From contig CP070627.1 of assembly GCA_020355945.1 (NCBI GenBank), positions 4,638,727-4,702,726 of the forward strand: a DNA stretch of 64,000 nucleotides. Reading direction: 5' to 3'. A program made the position numbers and the translations under genes. Positions 27,791 through 37,000 of the stretch are shown one piece after another; the first letter of the stretch is position 1; the number at the start of each line of letters is the position of its first letter. The DNA comes from Candidatus Aminicenantota bacterium (lineage in GTDB: Bacteria; Acidobacteriota; Aminicenantia; UBA2199). The notes below the pieces were generated by a model that had not been told where the DNA came from, did not search any database, and worked only from the letters and a program-made list of their open reading frames with translations.

Positions 27791-27819
27791 ATTATATCAA
27801 AAGAGGGGATTTTTGTCAA
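27791..27819 (-). promoter_or_regulatory. Perfect consensus sigma-70 promoter for the KAS III-SDR operon
   Basis: On the minus strand TTGACA (27814-27819) and TATAAT (27791-27796) are separated by exactly 17 bp, the full consensus. Transcription would start near 27783 and run leftward into the crotonase and KAS III-SDR genes. It lies in an AT-rich stretch. Confidence 0.8.
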
Positions 27820-27921
27820 TAGTTTTGAACAAAAAATTTTTTTTTTGTTGAATGCTAAAAATTTTTGTTTATTTTCATTGGTCTGCGGGAGAAGTACAGC
27901 ATCATGATTGACTTTTAACAA

Positions 27922-27970
27922 CTCCGGCGGCCAAGGGGCTCTTTTTTTAAAAGATGCCCCCACTTGAAGG
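27922..27970. repeat. Dispersed hairpin repeat, degenerate copy
   Basis: The stretch starts CTCCGGCGGCCAAGGGG and has complementary T-rich/A-rich and G/C arms ending in GCCCCCACTT. It matches, with decay, the copies at 30552-30620 and 60645-60720. It truncates the small secreted ORF at 27947-28090. Confidence 0.6.
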
Positions 27971-28090
27971 TTTCGTAACCATGGGCGGATATGAGTTGAC
28001 AGTCTGTGCCCCCAGCACCCAACTTCCTTGAAAAAGCATAAAAAACAATGCCCAAATAGCTGTGATTAATTTTACTAATGGCTGTTTCAT
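27947..28090 (-). pseudogene. Short secreted ORF, probably the 5' remnant of a larger gene cut by a repeat
   Basis: The stretch after the hydroxyproline dehydratase gene encodes a 47-residue ORF. It has a textbook signal peptide: basic start (MKQPLVK), hydrophobic core (ITAIWALFFMLF), likely cleavage after VLGA, then QTVNSYPPMVTKP. The reading frame ends inside the dispersed repeat. The short mature part resembles the opening of secreted or pilus-associated proteins, but it is too short to name. No ribosome site is evident. It is more likely a decayed gene than a working small protein. Confidence 0.45.
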
Positions 28091-28107
28091 TTTGTGATTT
28101 TTTATTT

Positions 28108-29148
28108 CTAACGAAAAATGAATCCTTTTTTCAAGGGGTCTGTGGGATCGAAATAAAACTCATTCCTGCCTGTTATCCACGCACTGCCGGATACTTCGGG
28201 TATCACCGCCTGATAAGGCCCATATCGGGTGGTTTCCACGATTTTAACATCCATACATGTTCCTAAAATGCTTTCAATTGTAATGCTTTCTCCTTTTTTT
28301 AATTCTCCTTTGGCATAATGAATTGCTGCCCGACCACTGACCCCGGAACCTGTTGCTGACCGGTCCAGTTCACCCTCGGCAAAGATACATACATTTCGGC
28401 TGTGATGGGACTCATCATAAGCATCGCCAATAAAAATAGTACCATATAGAAAACTTAAATCTTCTTCAAAGGGGTGTTTGATTTCAAAATTATCCATTAC
28501 CGCATACTTAATCCGTCGGCCATAATCAATCAATCGTTCATAATCAGCGGCGTCCAATTTTAACCCTAGAGGTCGGGCATCACAATAAGCATAAAAAGCA
28601 CCGCCATAGCCTATATCAAAAGTAACATTTCCTATCCCCGGGACTTCTACTTGCTGGTTCTGCATGGGCATAAATGAAGGGACGTTTTGGAAGGAGACAT
28701 ATTTAACTTTGTGGTTCTCTCGGTGTCCTACAGCAGTAATTCGTCCTGGTGGTGCATCTATTTTGATTATCGGATTGTCACCTTCTTTTGTAATTATCCC
28801 GGTATCCAACACCAATGTTACTAATGCCAGCATGGCATGGCCGCACATGGTGCTGTATCCTTCATTGTGCATGAAAAAAACTCCGAAATCGCCATCTGTG
28901 GTTGTAGGTTCTGTAATAATTGCGCCATACATGTCGGCGTGGCCGCGGGGTTCCCACATGGTGCCTGTACGGATATGATCGTAATTGTCCCGGAAGTAGC
29001 GGCGTTTTTCAAGGATGGTTTTGCCTTTTATTTCGGGTAATCCATTGATAAAAACCCTTAACGGTTCGCCGCCTGTGTGCATATCAATGGTCCTGATCAC
29101 CCGCCAATCCTTTGGCGGCTGCCATTGCCAGTTTTTTAATTCTATCAT
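28108..29148 (-). CDS. Proline racemase-family enzyme, probable trans-3-hydroxy-L-proline dehydratase
   Basis: The 346-residue protein is a proline racemase fold with MHTGGEPLRV near the start, MWEPRGHADMYGA, and the first catalytic residue Cys102 in MCGHA. The second catalytic cysteine of racemases and epimerases (DRSPCGTG) is Thr266 here (DRSATGSG). Cys plus Thr is the pattern of trans-3-hydroxy-L-proline dehydratases, which give delta-1-pyrroline-2-carboxylate. The gene has its own promoter and appears to be translated from a leaderless message. It sits near HypD, another hydroxyproline dehydratase, suggesting use of host- or collagen-derived hydroxyprolines. Confidence 0.85.
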   Translation of the reverse strand: MIELKNWQWQPPKDWRVIRTIDMHTGGEPLRVFINGLPEIKGKTILEKRRYFRDNYDHIRTGTMWEPRGHADMYGAIITEPTTTDGDFGVFFMHNEGYSTMCGHAMLALVTLVLDTGIITKEGDNPIIKIDAPPGRITAVGHRENHKVKYVSFQNVPSFMPMQNQQVEVPGIGNVTFDIGYGGAFYAYCDARPLGLKLDAADYERLIDYGRRIKYAVMDNFEIKHPFEEDLSFLYGTIFIGDAYDESHHSRNVCIFAEGELDRSATGSGVSGRAAIHYAKGELKKGESITIESILGTCMDVKIVETTRYGPYQAVIPEVSGSAWITGRNEFYFDPTDPLKKGFIFR

Positions 29149-29154
29149 AGAGTT

Positions 29155-29183
29155 ATTTTACCAGTATGGTTGAGAGAATTCAA
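29155..29183 (-). promoter_or_regulatory. Promoter for the hydroxyproline dehydratase gene, probably giving a leaderless mRNA
   Basis: On the minus strand TTGAAT (29178-29183) and TAAAAT (29155-29160) are separated by 17 bp. The -10 box ends only 6 bases before the ATG at 29148, so the predicted first transcribed base falls on or next to the start codon. No ribosome site precedes the ATG, which fits. Confidence 0.6.
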
Positions 29184-29199
29184 GGGGAGGAGAGTTGGA

Positions 29200-29363
29200 A
29201 CTTAGTTCGCTTCGCTCATAACGGGAATGATGGAATGTTGGAATATTGGAATGATAGGATGGCGCCCTTCGGGCATATTTGTTGACGCCTGCGGCGGGAA
29301 GCAGCAAATGAAATTTTTAAGTTCCTGATCATGTTCACACCCAGTCCCGGTTTTTCTTGTATA
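29200..29363. repeat. Intergenic degenerate GGAATGATG-type tandem repeat and short hairpins
   Basis: Positions 29229-29263 hold loosely repeated units of the GGAATGATGGAATGTTGG type. A small hairpin GCCCTTCGGGC and GC-rich segments follow. A related run recurs at 33898-33931 and traces of it near 30315-30330. Nothing protein-coding is apparent in this stretch. Confidence 0.5.
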
Positions 29364-29849
29364 TTATTTCTCTCCTGCGATTATTAGAATGCGCTGGTGA
29401 ATTTCATCGGATATCCACATCCCTGTATCCTTCAATCTATCTACTAAAGAAGCTATTTCCCCGGTCAGCCCTTGCGCTTTGGCTTCCAGCAAAATCTTGA
29501 GTGTTCCCCATACGGTCAATCCTGCGGCTTTAGCAGTTCTACGTGCCAGCATCTCATCCAACAAAACAATACGATCCTGATTTTCAAGCGTCAGGGCCAT
29601 TGCGGCAAGTTCGCCTGGGCCTAAATCCAATGATAACCACTCAGAAGGCATAACACGAGGATTGACCATCTTAACCCAACTGTAATTTCTTAGAATAGGG
29701 ACATCATAACCTTTACGCTGGCCTTCTTTCAATTCATCAAATACAGCAGAGGGTACCCAGAATTCCCGGAACAACCGGGGCAGCCATTCTAACAACCCTA
29801 TACGGTAAAGATAAAGCAGTGGAGAAGTATTACTGATGGCGTTAGGCAT
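29364..29849 (-). CDS. PIN-domain toxin (DUF3368 type)
   Basis: The 161-residue protein has the PIN-like start ISNTSPLLYLYRIGLL, a central PSAVFDELKEGQ, the acidic LGPGELAAMAL and VLLDEMLARRTAKAAGL. These are the hallmarks of the DUF3368 branch of PIN ribonucleases. It overlaps the UPF0175 antitoxin gene by 8 bp, the usual order for this toxin-antitoxin type. Its predicted action is RNA cleavage when freed from the antitoxin. Target unknown. Confidence 0.85.
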   Translation of the reverse strand: MPNAISNTSPLLYLYRIGLLEWLPRLFREFWVPSAVFDELKEGQRKGYDVPILRNYSWVKMVNPRVMPSEWLSLDLGPGELAAMALTLENQDRIVLLDEMLARRTAKAAGLTVWGTLKILLEAKAQGLTGEIASLVDRLKDTGMWISDEIHQRILIIAGEK

Positions 29850-30093
29850 GCTGATCTTCTAAATCCTCCAATTCAGATTGAAAAGGAAATACTTTATAAC
29901 GACCCAGGGTTAACAGGAATTCTACGCGGGGCATACCCGCTAATTCAGCAGCACGACCTGATGATAGCCTCCCAAGTTCATATAACTTTATAGCAGCTAA
30001 CGTACGTAATTCTCGCGCAAAAGATGTTTCATCCATTTTTTCAGCAAGCAGTACTTTTTCAGGAATATTGATTAAGATTTGACGTGAAGTCAT
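29842..30093 (-). CDS. UPF0175-family antitoxin
   Basis: The 83-residue protein starts with a beta-strand (ILINIPEKVLL). It continues with AAIKLYELGRLSSGRAAELAGMPRVEFLLTLGRYKV, the characteristic helix-turn-helix region of UPF0175 antitoxins. It precedes and overlaps the PIN toxin gene, so it probably binds both the toxin and their shared promoter. GAGGAGG lies upstream of the ATG. A promoter is present about 110 bp upstream. Confidence 0.85.
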   Translation of the reverse strand: MTSRQILINIPEKVLLAEKMDETSFARELRTLAAIKLYELGRLSSGRAAELAGMPRVEFLLTLGRYKVFPFQSELEDLEDQHA

Positions 30094-30211
30094 CGCATCT
30101 GCCTCCTCATTTCATTCTATAAGACTTCATGTCTTCAAGATTTCCTGCTGGCACCGAATTTCGTCTCGACATGTCAGCATACTTTTTAATATTTATTCTA
30201 TCCATAGAAGA

Positions 30212-30240
30212 ATTCTAATTGAAAACATTTTGAAAGTCAA
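30212..30240 (-). promoter_or_regulatory. Promoter for the UPF0175-PIN toxin-antitoxin operon
   Basis: On the minus strand TTGACT (30235-30240) and TAGAAT (30212-30217) are separated by 17 bp. Transcription would start near 30205, giving a leader of about 110 nt to the antitoxin ATG at 30093. The leader contains a short imperfect palindrome GACTTCATGTC at 30123-30133. Confidence 0.55.
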
Positions 30241-30453
30241 GATTGAAAGGTTGCAAAATTCATTGTTTTCAGATGTAACAAAAGTACAAAGCAACGGTGA
30301 AATATATTACCTGTCCCCATCATCCCATCATTTATAAAAGAGTGTATATTATTAATTTGTGCTGCGCATGCTTTTTTATTTCAGAACTTTGTGCCGAACG
30401 GAGCACTTTAAAGCAATTCCTTCGGTCAATCTTGAGAAGGCGTACGCGTATCA

Positions 30454-30505
30454 CGAATGGGCAATAATAGAAGAACTTTATAGAATATTTAAAATTGCCC
30501 ATTCG
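30454..30505. repeat. Perfect 12-bp inverted repeat in a gene-free stretch
   Basis: CGAATGGGCAAT (30454-30465) is repeated in reverse complement as ATTGCCCATTCG (30494-30505) around a 28-base AT-rich loop. It lies in the 30094-30618 gap, which contains no gene I believe in. It could be a small hairpin RNA, a transposon remnant or a protein-binding site. Confidence 0.55.
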
Positions 30506-30551
30506 CATTATTTCAGTGCTTTATCTAATCTTGAGGAGTACTCAGTTCTAT

Positions 30552-30620
30552 GCCAGGGGGGCGCTTTTTGAAAAAACTGCCCCCGTGAAGCATCTGGACC
30601 CCCCGCAAAAACTTTTTATT
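30552..30620. repeat. Dispersed hairpin repeat copy downstream of hypD
   Basis: The stretch contains a G-rich arm (GCCAGGGGGGCGC), a TTTTTGAAAAA centre and a complementary ACTGCCCCC arm. GGACCCCCCGCAAAAACTTTTTATT follows. It is nearly identical to 60645-60720, which lies inside an NRPS gene, and related to 27922-27970. Here it directly abuts the stop codon of hypD and may act as its transcription end. Confidence 0.75.
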
Positions 30621-32982
30621 AAAACGACTCATGTTCGGTGCGCTGGATGATTTCGTTTTGGAGTTCCTCGGTAAGGTCTACAAAATAGTCACTGTATCCT
30701 GCTACCCTGACGATTAGGTTCCTGTATTGTTCGGGATTCTTTTGGGCTTTTCGTAAGGTATCTGCGTCTATTACGTTGAATTGCATATGATGACCGTCCA
30801 TTTTGAAGTAAGAACGGATCAGGTGCAGTAATTTAGTGATCCCTGTGTCATCTTCCAGGATTTGAGGGGTAAATTTTTGATTCAACAGGGTGCCCCCTGT
30901 CTTAATATGGTCCATTTTAGCAGCGGATTTGATTACGGAGGTGGGGCCGTTTTTGTCGGCTCCTTGAACCGGTGATATGCCTTCGGAGAGAGGCGTTCCT
31001 GCTTTCCTGCCATCAGGCAATGCACCAATGACACTGCCGAAATAAACATGAGAAGTAGTAGGCAGCATCAAGATGTGATGGGTTCCGTAAAGACCGGCAG
31101 GACGCCCATCTACCGCGCTGCAAAACATATTAAATACTTCCCTCATGATGTCGTCGGCATAGTCATTATCATTGCCGTATTTGGGGGTACGATGAACAAG
31201 CTCATCCCTGAGTTCTTCATAACCGGCAAAATTTGCTTTTAATGCTTCTAATATGTCTTTTATATTTATGTTTTTACCATCAAAGACATGGTATTTGAGG
31301 GCGGCTAATGAGTCAGTGGTGCTGCCGATACCAACACCCTGGATGTAGCGGGTATTGTACCGGGCCCCGCCGTTATTGTAGTCTTTGCCCCTGGCAATAC
31401 AATCATCGATGAGCAAAGATAAAAACGGAACCGGCATGTATTTGGCATAAATACGGGAGATAATATTATTCCCTTTTATTTTAATATCGATGAAATGGTT
31501 TAGTTGTTTTTGATAGGCTGCCATTAGTTGATCAAAGGTTTTAAAATGTTGGCTTTCACCGGTTTCCAGGCCGATTTTTTTTTGGGTCCTGGGGTCGGTG
31601 CCGTTATGCAGGGAGATTTCGAGAATTTTGGCCAGGTTAAAGTAGCCGGTGAGGATATAGGCTTCGGTGCCGAAGGCACCGGCTTCCACGCAGCCGCTGG
31701 CACCACCTTTCCGGGCGTCTTCAATGGATTTACCCTGGCGAGTCAACTCCTGGGTAATGGCATCGGTATTAAATATAGAGGGCTGACCAAAACCTGTTCT
31801 TACGATTTTTAATGCTCGTTTTAAAAATCGGTCCGGGTTTTTTTTGCTCACCTGGACCATGGAACTGGGCTGGACCAGGCGCATCTCTTCAATGACATCC
31901 AGGATAAGATAAGAAAGCTCATTCACCGCATCCGCACCATCTTCCTTTACTCCTCCTACATTGATAAGACAGAAATCTGTATATGTATTGCTTTCTTTTG
32001 CTGTGATGCCTACTTTTGGGGGGGCAGGATGGTTGTTAAATTTCACCCAGAAAGCCTGGACCAGTTCCCTGGCTCTCTCTTCTGTCAGGGTTCCTTCTGC
32101 CAGCTCCTTTTTATAAAAGGGGTATAAATGTTGATCCAATCGACCGGGATTAAAGGCATCCCAGGGATTCAACTCTGTAACCACCCCGACGTGAACAAAC
32201 CAATAATATTGCAGGGCTTCATGGAAATTCCGCGGCGGGTAAGCGGGTACGTGAAAACATATCTCTGTCATGGTTTCCAGTTCTTTCTTCCGATTTTGAT
32301 CGGTTTCTGAGGCGGCCAGTTCCTTGAGCTTTTCCCCATGACGGCGGGCAAACATAATTAGCGCATCGGCTGCTAAAACCATAGCTTCCAGTTCTTCTTT
32401 CTTGTCTAAGGCCTCCTGGTCATGAAAAAAATCAAGTGATTGCAAGTGGGTTTCTATCTCTTTTTTTAGATCGAAAAATCCCTTTTTGTAGATTTTGTCT
32501 CCCAGTACCGTATGCCCGGGTGGACGCTGTTCCTGGAATTCAGTAAATACCCCGGTTGCAAATGCATTTTTCCAATCTTCGGGCAATTCATTAAAAATTC
32601 GATCTCGAATGCTTTTGCCTTTCCAAAAGGGGATGATTTCCTCTTTATACAATTCCCGGGTTTCATTATTCACTGAGAAAGGGATTTTTTTCCTGGTATC
32701 CAGGGTATCCAGGTCCTGGCGGGAGTGAAGGCAGATTTCAGGGTAAGTGGGGACGGCTTTAGGTGCGCTGCCCCGCTCACCTACGATAAGTTCACCAGGA
32801 TTAATACATATGCTCTTATGTTCCATTAAATACTTAAAAGCCAATGCCCGCTGCCTGGGTATTGATATACCTTGCGCTTCGGGGCTTTTATAGAATTCTG
32901 TCAGCAGTCGGGCTCGTTCGGGGCAGACCCGGTTCTCTGCATGCAAACTCTGTTCCCTCAGTTTTTTTATTCTCTCATTCAT
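30619..32982 (-). CDS. hypD: Glycyl radical enzyme, trans-4-hydroxy-L-proline dehydratase (HypD)
   Basis: The 787-residue protein has the catalytic thiyl residue Cys431 (GGASGCVEAGAFG) and the glycyl radical residue Gly762 (RVAGYSDYF). The length and both positions are close to Clostridioides HypD (about 789 residues, Cys434 and Gly765 from memory). Segments such as TELNPWDAFNPGRLDQHL and YNTRYIQGVGIGSTTDSL match HypD better than pyruvate formate-lyase or choline lyase. HypD removes water from trans-4-hydroxy-L-proline to give delta-1-pyrroline-5-carboxylate, which ProC-type enzymes turn into proline. It lies 22 bp after its activase gene. The radical makes it strictly oxygen-sensitive. Confidence 0.88.
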   Translation of the reverse strand: MNERIKKLREQSLHAENRVCPERARLLTEFYKSPEAQGISIPRQRALAFKYLMEHKSICINPGELIVGERGSAPKAVPTYPEICLHSRQDLDTLDTRKKIPFSVNNETRELYKEEIIPFWKGKSIRDRIFNELPEDWKNAFATGVFTEFQEQRPPGHTVLGDKIYKKGFFDLKKEIETHLQSLDFFHDQEALDKKEELEAMVLAADALIMFARRHGEKLKELAASETDQNRKKELETMTEICFHVPAYPPRNFHEALQYYWFVHVGVVTELNPWDAFNPGRLDQHLYPFYKKELAEGTLTEERARELVQAFWVKFNNHPAPPKVGITAKESNTYTDFCLINVGGVKEDGADAVNELSYLILDVIEEMRLVQPSSMVQVSKKNPDRFLKRALKIVRTGFGQPSIFNTDAITQELTRQGKSIEDARKGGASGCVEAGAFGTEAYILTGYFNLAKILEISLHNGTDPRTQKKIGLETGESQHFKTFDQLMAAYQKQLNHFIDIKIKGNNIISRIYAKYMPVPFLSLLIDDCIARGKDYNNGGARYNTRYIQGVGIGSTTDSLAALKYHVFDGKNINIKDILEALKANFAGYEELRDELVHRTPKYGNDNDYADDIMREVFNMFCSAVDGRPAGLYGTHHILMLPTTSHVYFGSVIGALPDGRKAGTPLSEGISPVQGADKNGPTSVIKSAAKMDHIKTGGTLLNQKFTPQILEDDTGITKLLHLIRSYFKMDGHHMQFNVIDADTLRKAQKNPEQYRNLIVRVAGYSDYFVDLTEELQNEIIQRTEHESF

Positions 32983-33004
32983 TAATAAATCGCGTCCCTA
33001 CACC

Positions 33005-33787
33005 TTATTCTCTTTTTATTTTAATATGGGGTGCGGTATATTTTTCAAAAAGTCGTTGAATTTTATTCATTTGTTCATCAGTGGGAGGCATAACCGCCAT
33101 TTCTTTCATTTTATTTTCTTTTTTTAAATGCCGGTATTTTCCCTCTGCTGTGCGGTGATACGGGAGCAGATCAATCTCATCTATATTTTTTAATGATGCC
33201 ACAAAGGTGCCTAGTTTCTTAATATTTTCCTTCGTATCCGTAATGCCGGGAATAACCGGGAAACGGATGATGACTTTTTTTCCTTTTTTGGAAAGGATTC
33301 TAAGATTTTCAATTACCGGGCGGTTGGAAACCCCGGTGTAGCGGATGTGTGTTTGCTCGTCCATAATTTTCAGATCATACAAAAACAGGTCTACTTTATC
33401 GATAATCGATTTGAATATCCTGGGTGAAACATAGCCGGTGGTGTCCAAAGTGGTGTGAATATCTCTCTTTCGGCATTCCTGCAGCAATGCCTGTAAAAAT
33501 TTTGGCTGTACCAGGGGTTCACCACCGGAAAAGGTGACTCCCCCTTTGGATTCATCATAAAATACCACTTCCTTGTCGATCTCGCGCATCACCTCATCAA
33601 CCGATCGTTTCTCTCCGATGATTTCTTTTTTCCCGTTATTCCACCCTCTTTCCGGGCATTTTTTTTGGCCTTCCGGGTTGTGGCACCAGGGGCATTTCAT
33701 GGGGCAGCCTTTTAAGAAAACCGTGGTGCGGATGCCCGGACCATCATGAATGGCAAAGCGTTTGATATCAAAAATAATACCTTGCAT
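33005..33787 (-). CDS. Glycyl radical enzyme activase for HypD
   Basis: The 260-residue radical SAM protein has the activase signature IHDGPGIRTTVFLKGC, with cluster cysteines Cys28, Cys32 and Cys35 (CPMKCPWC) and TFSGGEPLVQP later. It cleaves SAM to place the glycyl radical on HypD. Only one further cysteine follows the CxxxCxxC motif, so the ferredoxin-like insert with two extra [4Fe-4S] clusters found in many such activases is missing. The ATG at 33787 has AGGTGA eight bases upstream; a GTG at 33799 is less likely. Confidence 0.85.
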   Translation of the reverse strand: MQGIIFDIKRFAIHDGPGIRTTVFLKGCPMKCPWCHNPEGQKKCPERGWNNGKKEIIGEKRSVDEVMREIDKEVVFYDESKGGVTFSGGEPLVQPKFLQALLQECRKRDIHTTLDTTGYVSPRIFKSIIDKVDLFLYDLKIMDEQTHIRYTGVSNRPVIENLRILSKKGKKVIIRFPVIPGITDTKENIKKLGTFVASLKNIDEIDLLPYHRTAEGKYRHLKKENKMKEMAVMPPTDEQMNKIQRLFEKYTAPHIKIKRE

Positions 33788-33829
33788 CGATTTCTTCACC
33801 TGCTTAAAAACTTAAAAAATCTAATATCT

Positions 33830-33858
33830 AATATATCAGATACCAATTAAAAAGTCAA
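33830..33858 (-). promoter_or_regulatory. Promoter for the hypD activase-hypD operon
   Basis: On the minus strand TTGACT (33853-33858) and TATATT (33830-33835) are separated by 17 bp. Transcription would start near 33823, about 36 nt before the activase ATG. Confidence 0.6.
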
Positions 33859-33879
33859 GGGGTATAGAGAAAAAGATTT

Positions 33880-34017
33880 GGGATTTGTCAAAATTCGGGA
33901 TGATGGAGTATGGGAGTATTGGAATGCCTGGGAAGAAGAAACCCAGGCACCCGGATAATCAAAAATATCAAAGAAGATGACGTGGTGCCAGGAAAAAATG
34001 GAATGTTCGTTTAAAGG
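33880..34017. repeat. Gap holding a degenerate GGAATGATG-type repeat
   Basis: Positions 33898-33931 repeat GGGATGATGGAGTATGGGAGTATT-like units related to 29229-29263. The rest has no ORF or hairpin with a T-run that I trust. It lies between the end of the PKS gene and the hypD promoter. Confidence 0.45.
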
Positions 34018-37000
34018 CTAAGCGGCTTCTAGAATTTTTCGAATAATCGCGGCATTTTTTTCTACGAAACCGGGAGAGAACATTTTTTCATGCACCCCAA
34101 AGCCTTCATAAACCGCATAACTGGTTCCCACATCTTTCCAATCCATGTTTTGTATGACGCCGGATTCGCTTTCCGCTGTCAGGACGGGGTTCTCTTTCCT
34201 ATTGATGGCGGTGATCAGGTGGACCCGGGCGTTTACTTTTCCCCTGTCAGAGCGGCTGTGATAGTATTGGGCATAATGTCTCGCTCTTTCTAAGACCCTT
34301 TCTTTTAAATGCCCCAATCCCAATTGCTCCATTTCGGTTTCCACCCAGTTTACAAAATTGACGTTTTTGTTTTCAAAGCTTTCCGGGGTAAGTATTAACA
34401 CTTCATTCCTAAAAGTTGAATCCCCGATAATGATGTCGGAAACCTGTTCTCCCCGTTGTTCCAGTTCCAGGGCGGTTTCCAAGGCCAGGTTTCCTCCTGA
34501 GGAATATCCAAACAAACAGTAAGGTCCCTTTTCCTGGATTTCCATTATTGTGTCTGCATATTGCCGGACACACCGGTCATCTTCGATGAAATTAAACGAA
34601 TATATGTTGTATTCGGTCAATTGGAGCGCTAAGTTCATATAAGCTGCCCCGGTCCCGATGCCCGGTGGGAAACAGAAAACATTCATATATTTTTCGTCCG
34701 GGGTATTCAGGAGTACGAATTTCCCATCGATGGCGGCATCGATTGTTTCCCTATATTGTTCATGGAAAATATAGGTGGACAGTTTATTTATGGTGGGGTT
34801 CGAAAATAATTGTACCACGGGTATTTTTATGTTAAATTCACGTTTTATTTCAGCAGCCATTTTTAATAACCCAAGCGAATCTCCGCCCAATTCGAAAAAA
34901 TTATCCTGGATACCGATCTTTTCAAATCCAAATATCTTTTTCCAGATATCCGCAATTATTTCTTGTTTTTCATTTGTTGGTGGCTCATAGGCATTTAACA
35001 ATTGAGGACGAGGGTAAAGAAGAGGTTTTTTTTCTTCTCCCGCAAGCTCCTCTCCCCTTAAATATTCCAGTTTTACCCACTGATCGATACGATCCTGGAG
35101 ATTCCCTCCTTTGGAGACCACCACCTGCCGGACATGACGAAGAGATAAAATACGAGTAAAAGCCTGGATGGTTTCTTCCGGGGGCATACCGTTCCAATCC
35201 ACACTGATGCAGCGCATCCCGGTTTCCCGTTTCAACCGGTAAACATACGCATCCATAAAGGCATTGGCTGCAGCATAAGCAGCAAACCGCAGGCCACCCA
35301 ATACCGTCGATAAAGAGGACATGAGCCATAAAAAATCCAACTTTTTCTTATGAAAAAGTTTATCCAATACCAGCGTTCCAAAGACCTTGGCCCGGAATTG
35401 TTCCTCCACCTGGATTTTTTCTATTTCATCGATCACATTAAATGATGAACCTCTAATGATTCCAGCACAGTGAATAACACCATGAATCGTTCCGAACTGT
35501 GCTTCTGCCCGGGCAATAACATCTGCCATCTCTTGCATATCCGCAGTATCCACGGCAAACGTCATAATCTTCGCCCCTAATGCTTCAAGTTCCTGTAATT
35601 TTCGTATTTTATTTTCATCTCCGGCGGGAAACTGCGAACGTCCTGTCAATATCAAACGGGCCTTTACTGTCCTGGCCAGGAATTCCGCTAAAACCAAACC
35701 GATTTTGCCAAGACCACCGGTCACCAGGTATACTCCCTCTTCCCTGAGGGGGAGGGATTCTTTCTTGACCTCTGGCAGCGAGATCGGTTCCTGGACTTGA
35801 ATCCATCGGTAATTACCGCGGAAAGCCGTTGTTGTGCCTGTATCTTTTCTACTTCCTTCGATTTCTTCCAGCAGCCGGTTCAGCAATTCCTCTCGCTGCA
35901 CTCCCCCGGGTTCCGGCCAAACAATATCGATGCTGCTGCAGTTGATGTTGGAATACTCCTGGGGTATAACTTTTATCGGACCTATCATCGTGGATTTGGA
36001 TGGCTCTATTGATTCCTCGCCTGTGAGTTCGTGCAAATGATCGGTAATAACAATCAAGTGGAAGGACGCATTAACTCCCAGTTTCCCAATTGCTTTTGCG
36101 ATGTTGATAAGGCTGTAAAAACCCATATCCTGGACCTTTTCAAACGGTTCCCCGGGAATTTTCCTCGACCAATGACGGCGGTTCCCTGAAAGGCTCCATA
36201 AATGAAGAACCCGGTAAAATTTTTTCCCGGGGGAGATGAATGCATTAAATAGTGGCTGAAGATCATCCGGCTGCTGCGGATTAACGGTATATTGACCCGG
36301 TTTTGGGTTGTCAAATGAAGTACCGATACTTACTGTCACGACTTCATGACCATTCATTATTAATCGATGTGCCAGTAGAGAACCGATGCCGCCGGAATCG
36401 AGAAATACCAGCCATTGATGGCGCTCCTGCTGCGAATTTTCTTCTTCCTGGCGAAACTCCTCCCGCTCCCATGTAGGTATGTAGAACCAATCGGCTATGT
36501 CCGCTTCTTTCGCTGCCTGTGAATCTCCAGTAAATGCCGGCCTGCCCCTGGTAGAGGAATCGGTATCGATCCAGTAAGGCTGCCTTTCAAAGGGATAGGA
36601 GGGCAGCAGGATACGGTATCTCTCTGCGTTTGCATTAAAAGTAGACCAATCGATACGAACACCGCCAAGCCATAAACGCCCAATTTTGTTTAAAAGGTAA
36701 TAACTATCGGGGACCTCTCTGGTGGAAGGCCTAACCAGGTTGATTATCCGTTGAATGGCGCGATTTGCGTCATATTCATCCCCTATATACCGGGCCGCCA
36801 GGGCGGTAAGGTCGCTGCCGGGGCCGATTTCTACCAATAGGGCGTTAGGGTTTTTAACCAGTTCCCTCATACCCTCGGCAAAACGAACGGTTCTCTGTAA
36901 ATGCTCCATCCAATACTGCGAATCGATTACTGTTTCCGATGTGATCCATCCCCCGGTGACATTGGATATGTAAGGAATCCGGGGGGAATTACAGGTGATA

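Noticed and set aside
29200..29363. CRISPR array suggested by repeated GGAATG-like units
   Set aside because: The units are short, degenerate and directly adjoining, without constant repeats or spacers, and no cas genes are present.
30359..30571. Plus-strand ORF of 70 residues in the gap upstream of the toxin-antitoxin pair
   Set aside because: It spans a perfect inverted repeat, ends inside the dispersed repeat, has no ribosome site and resembles no protein I know.
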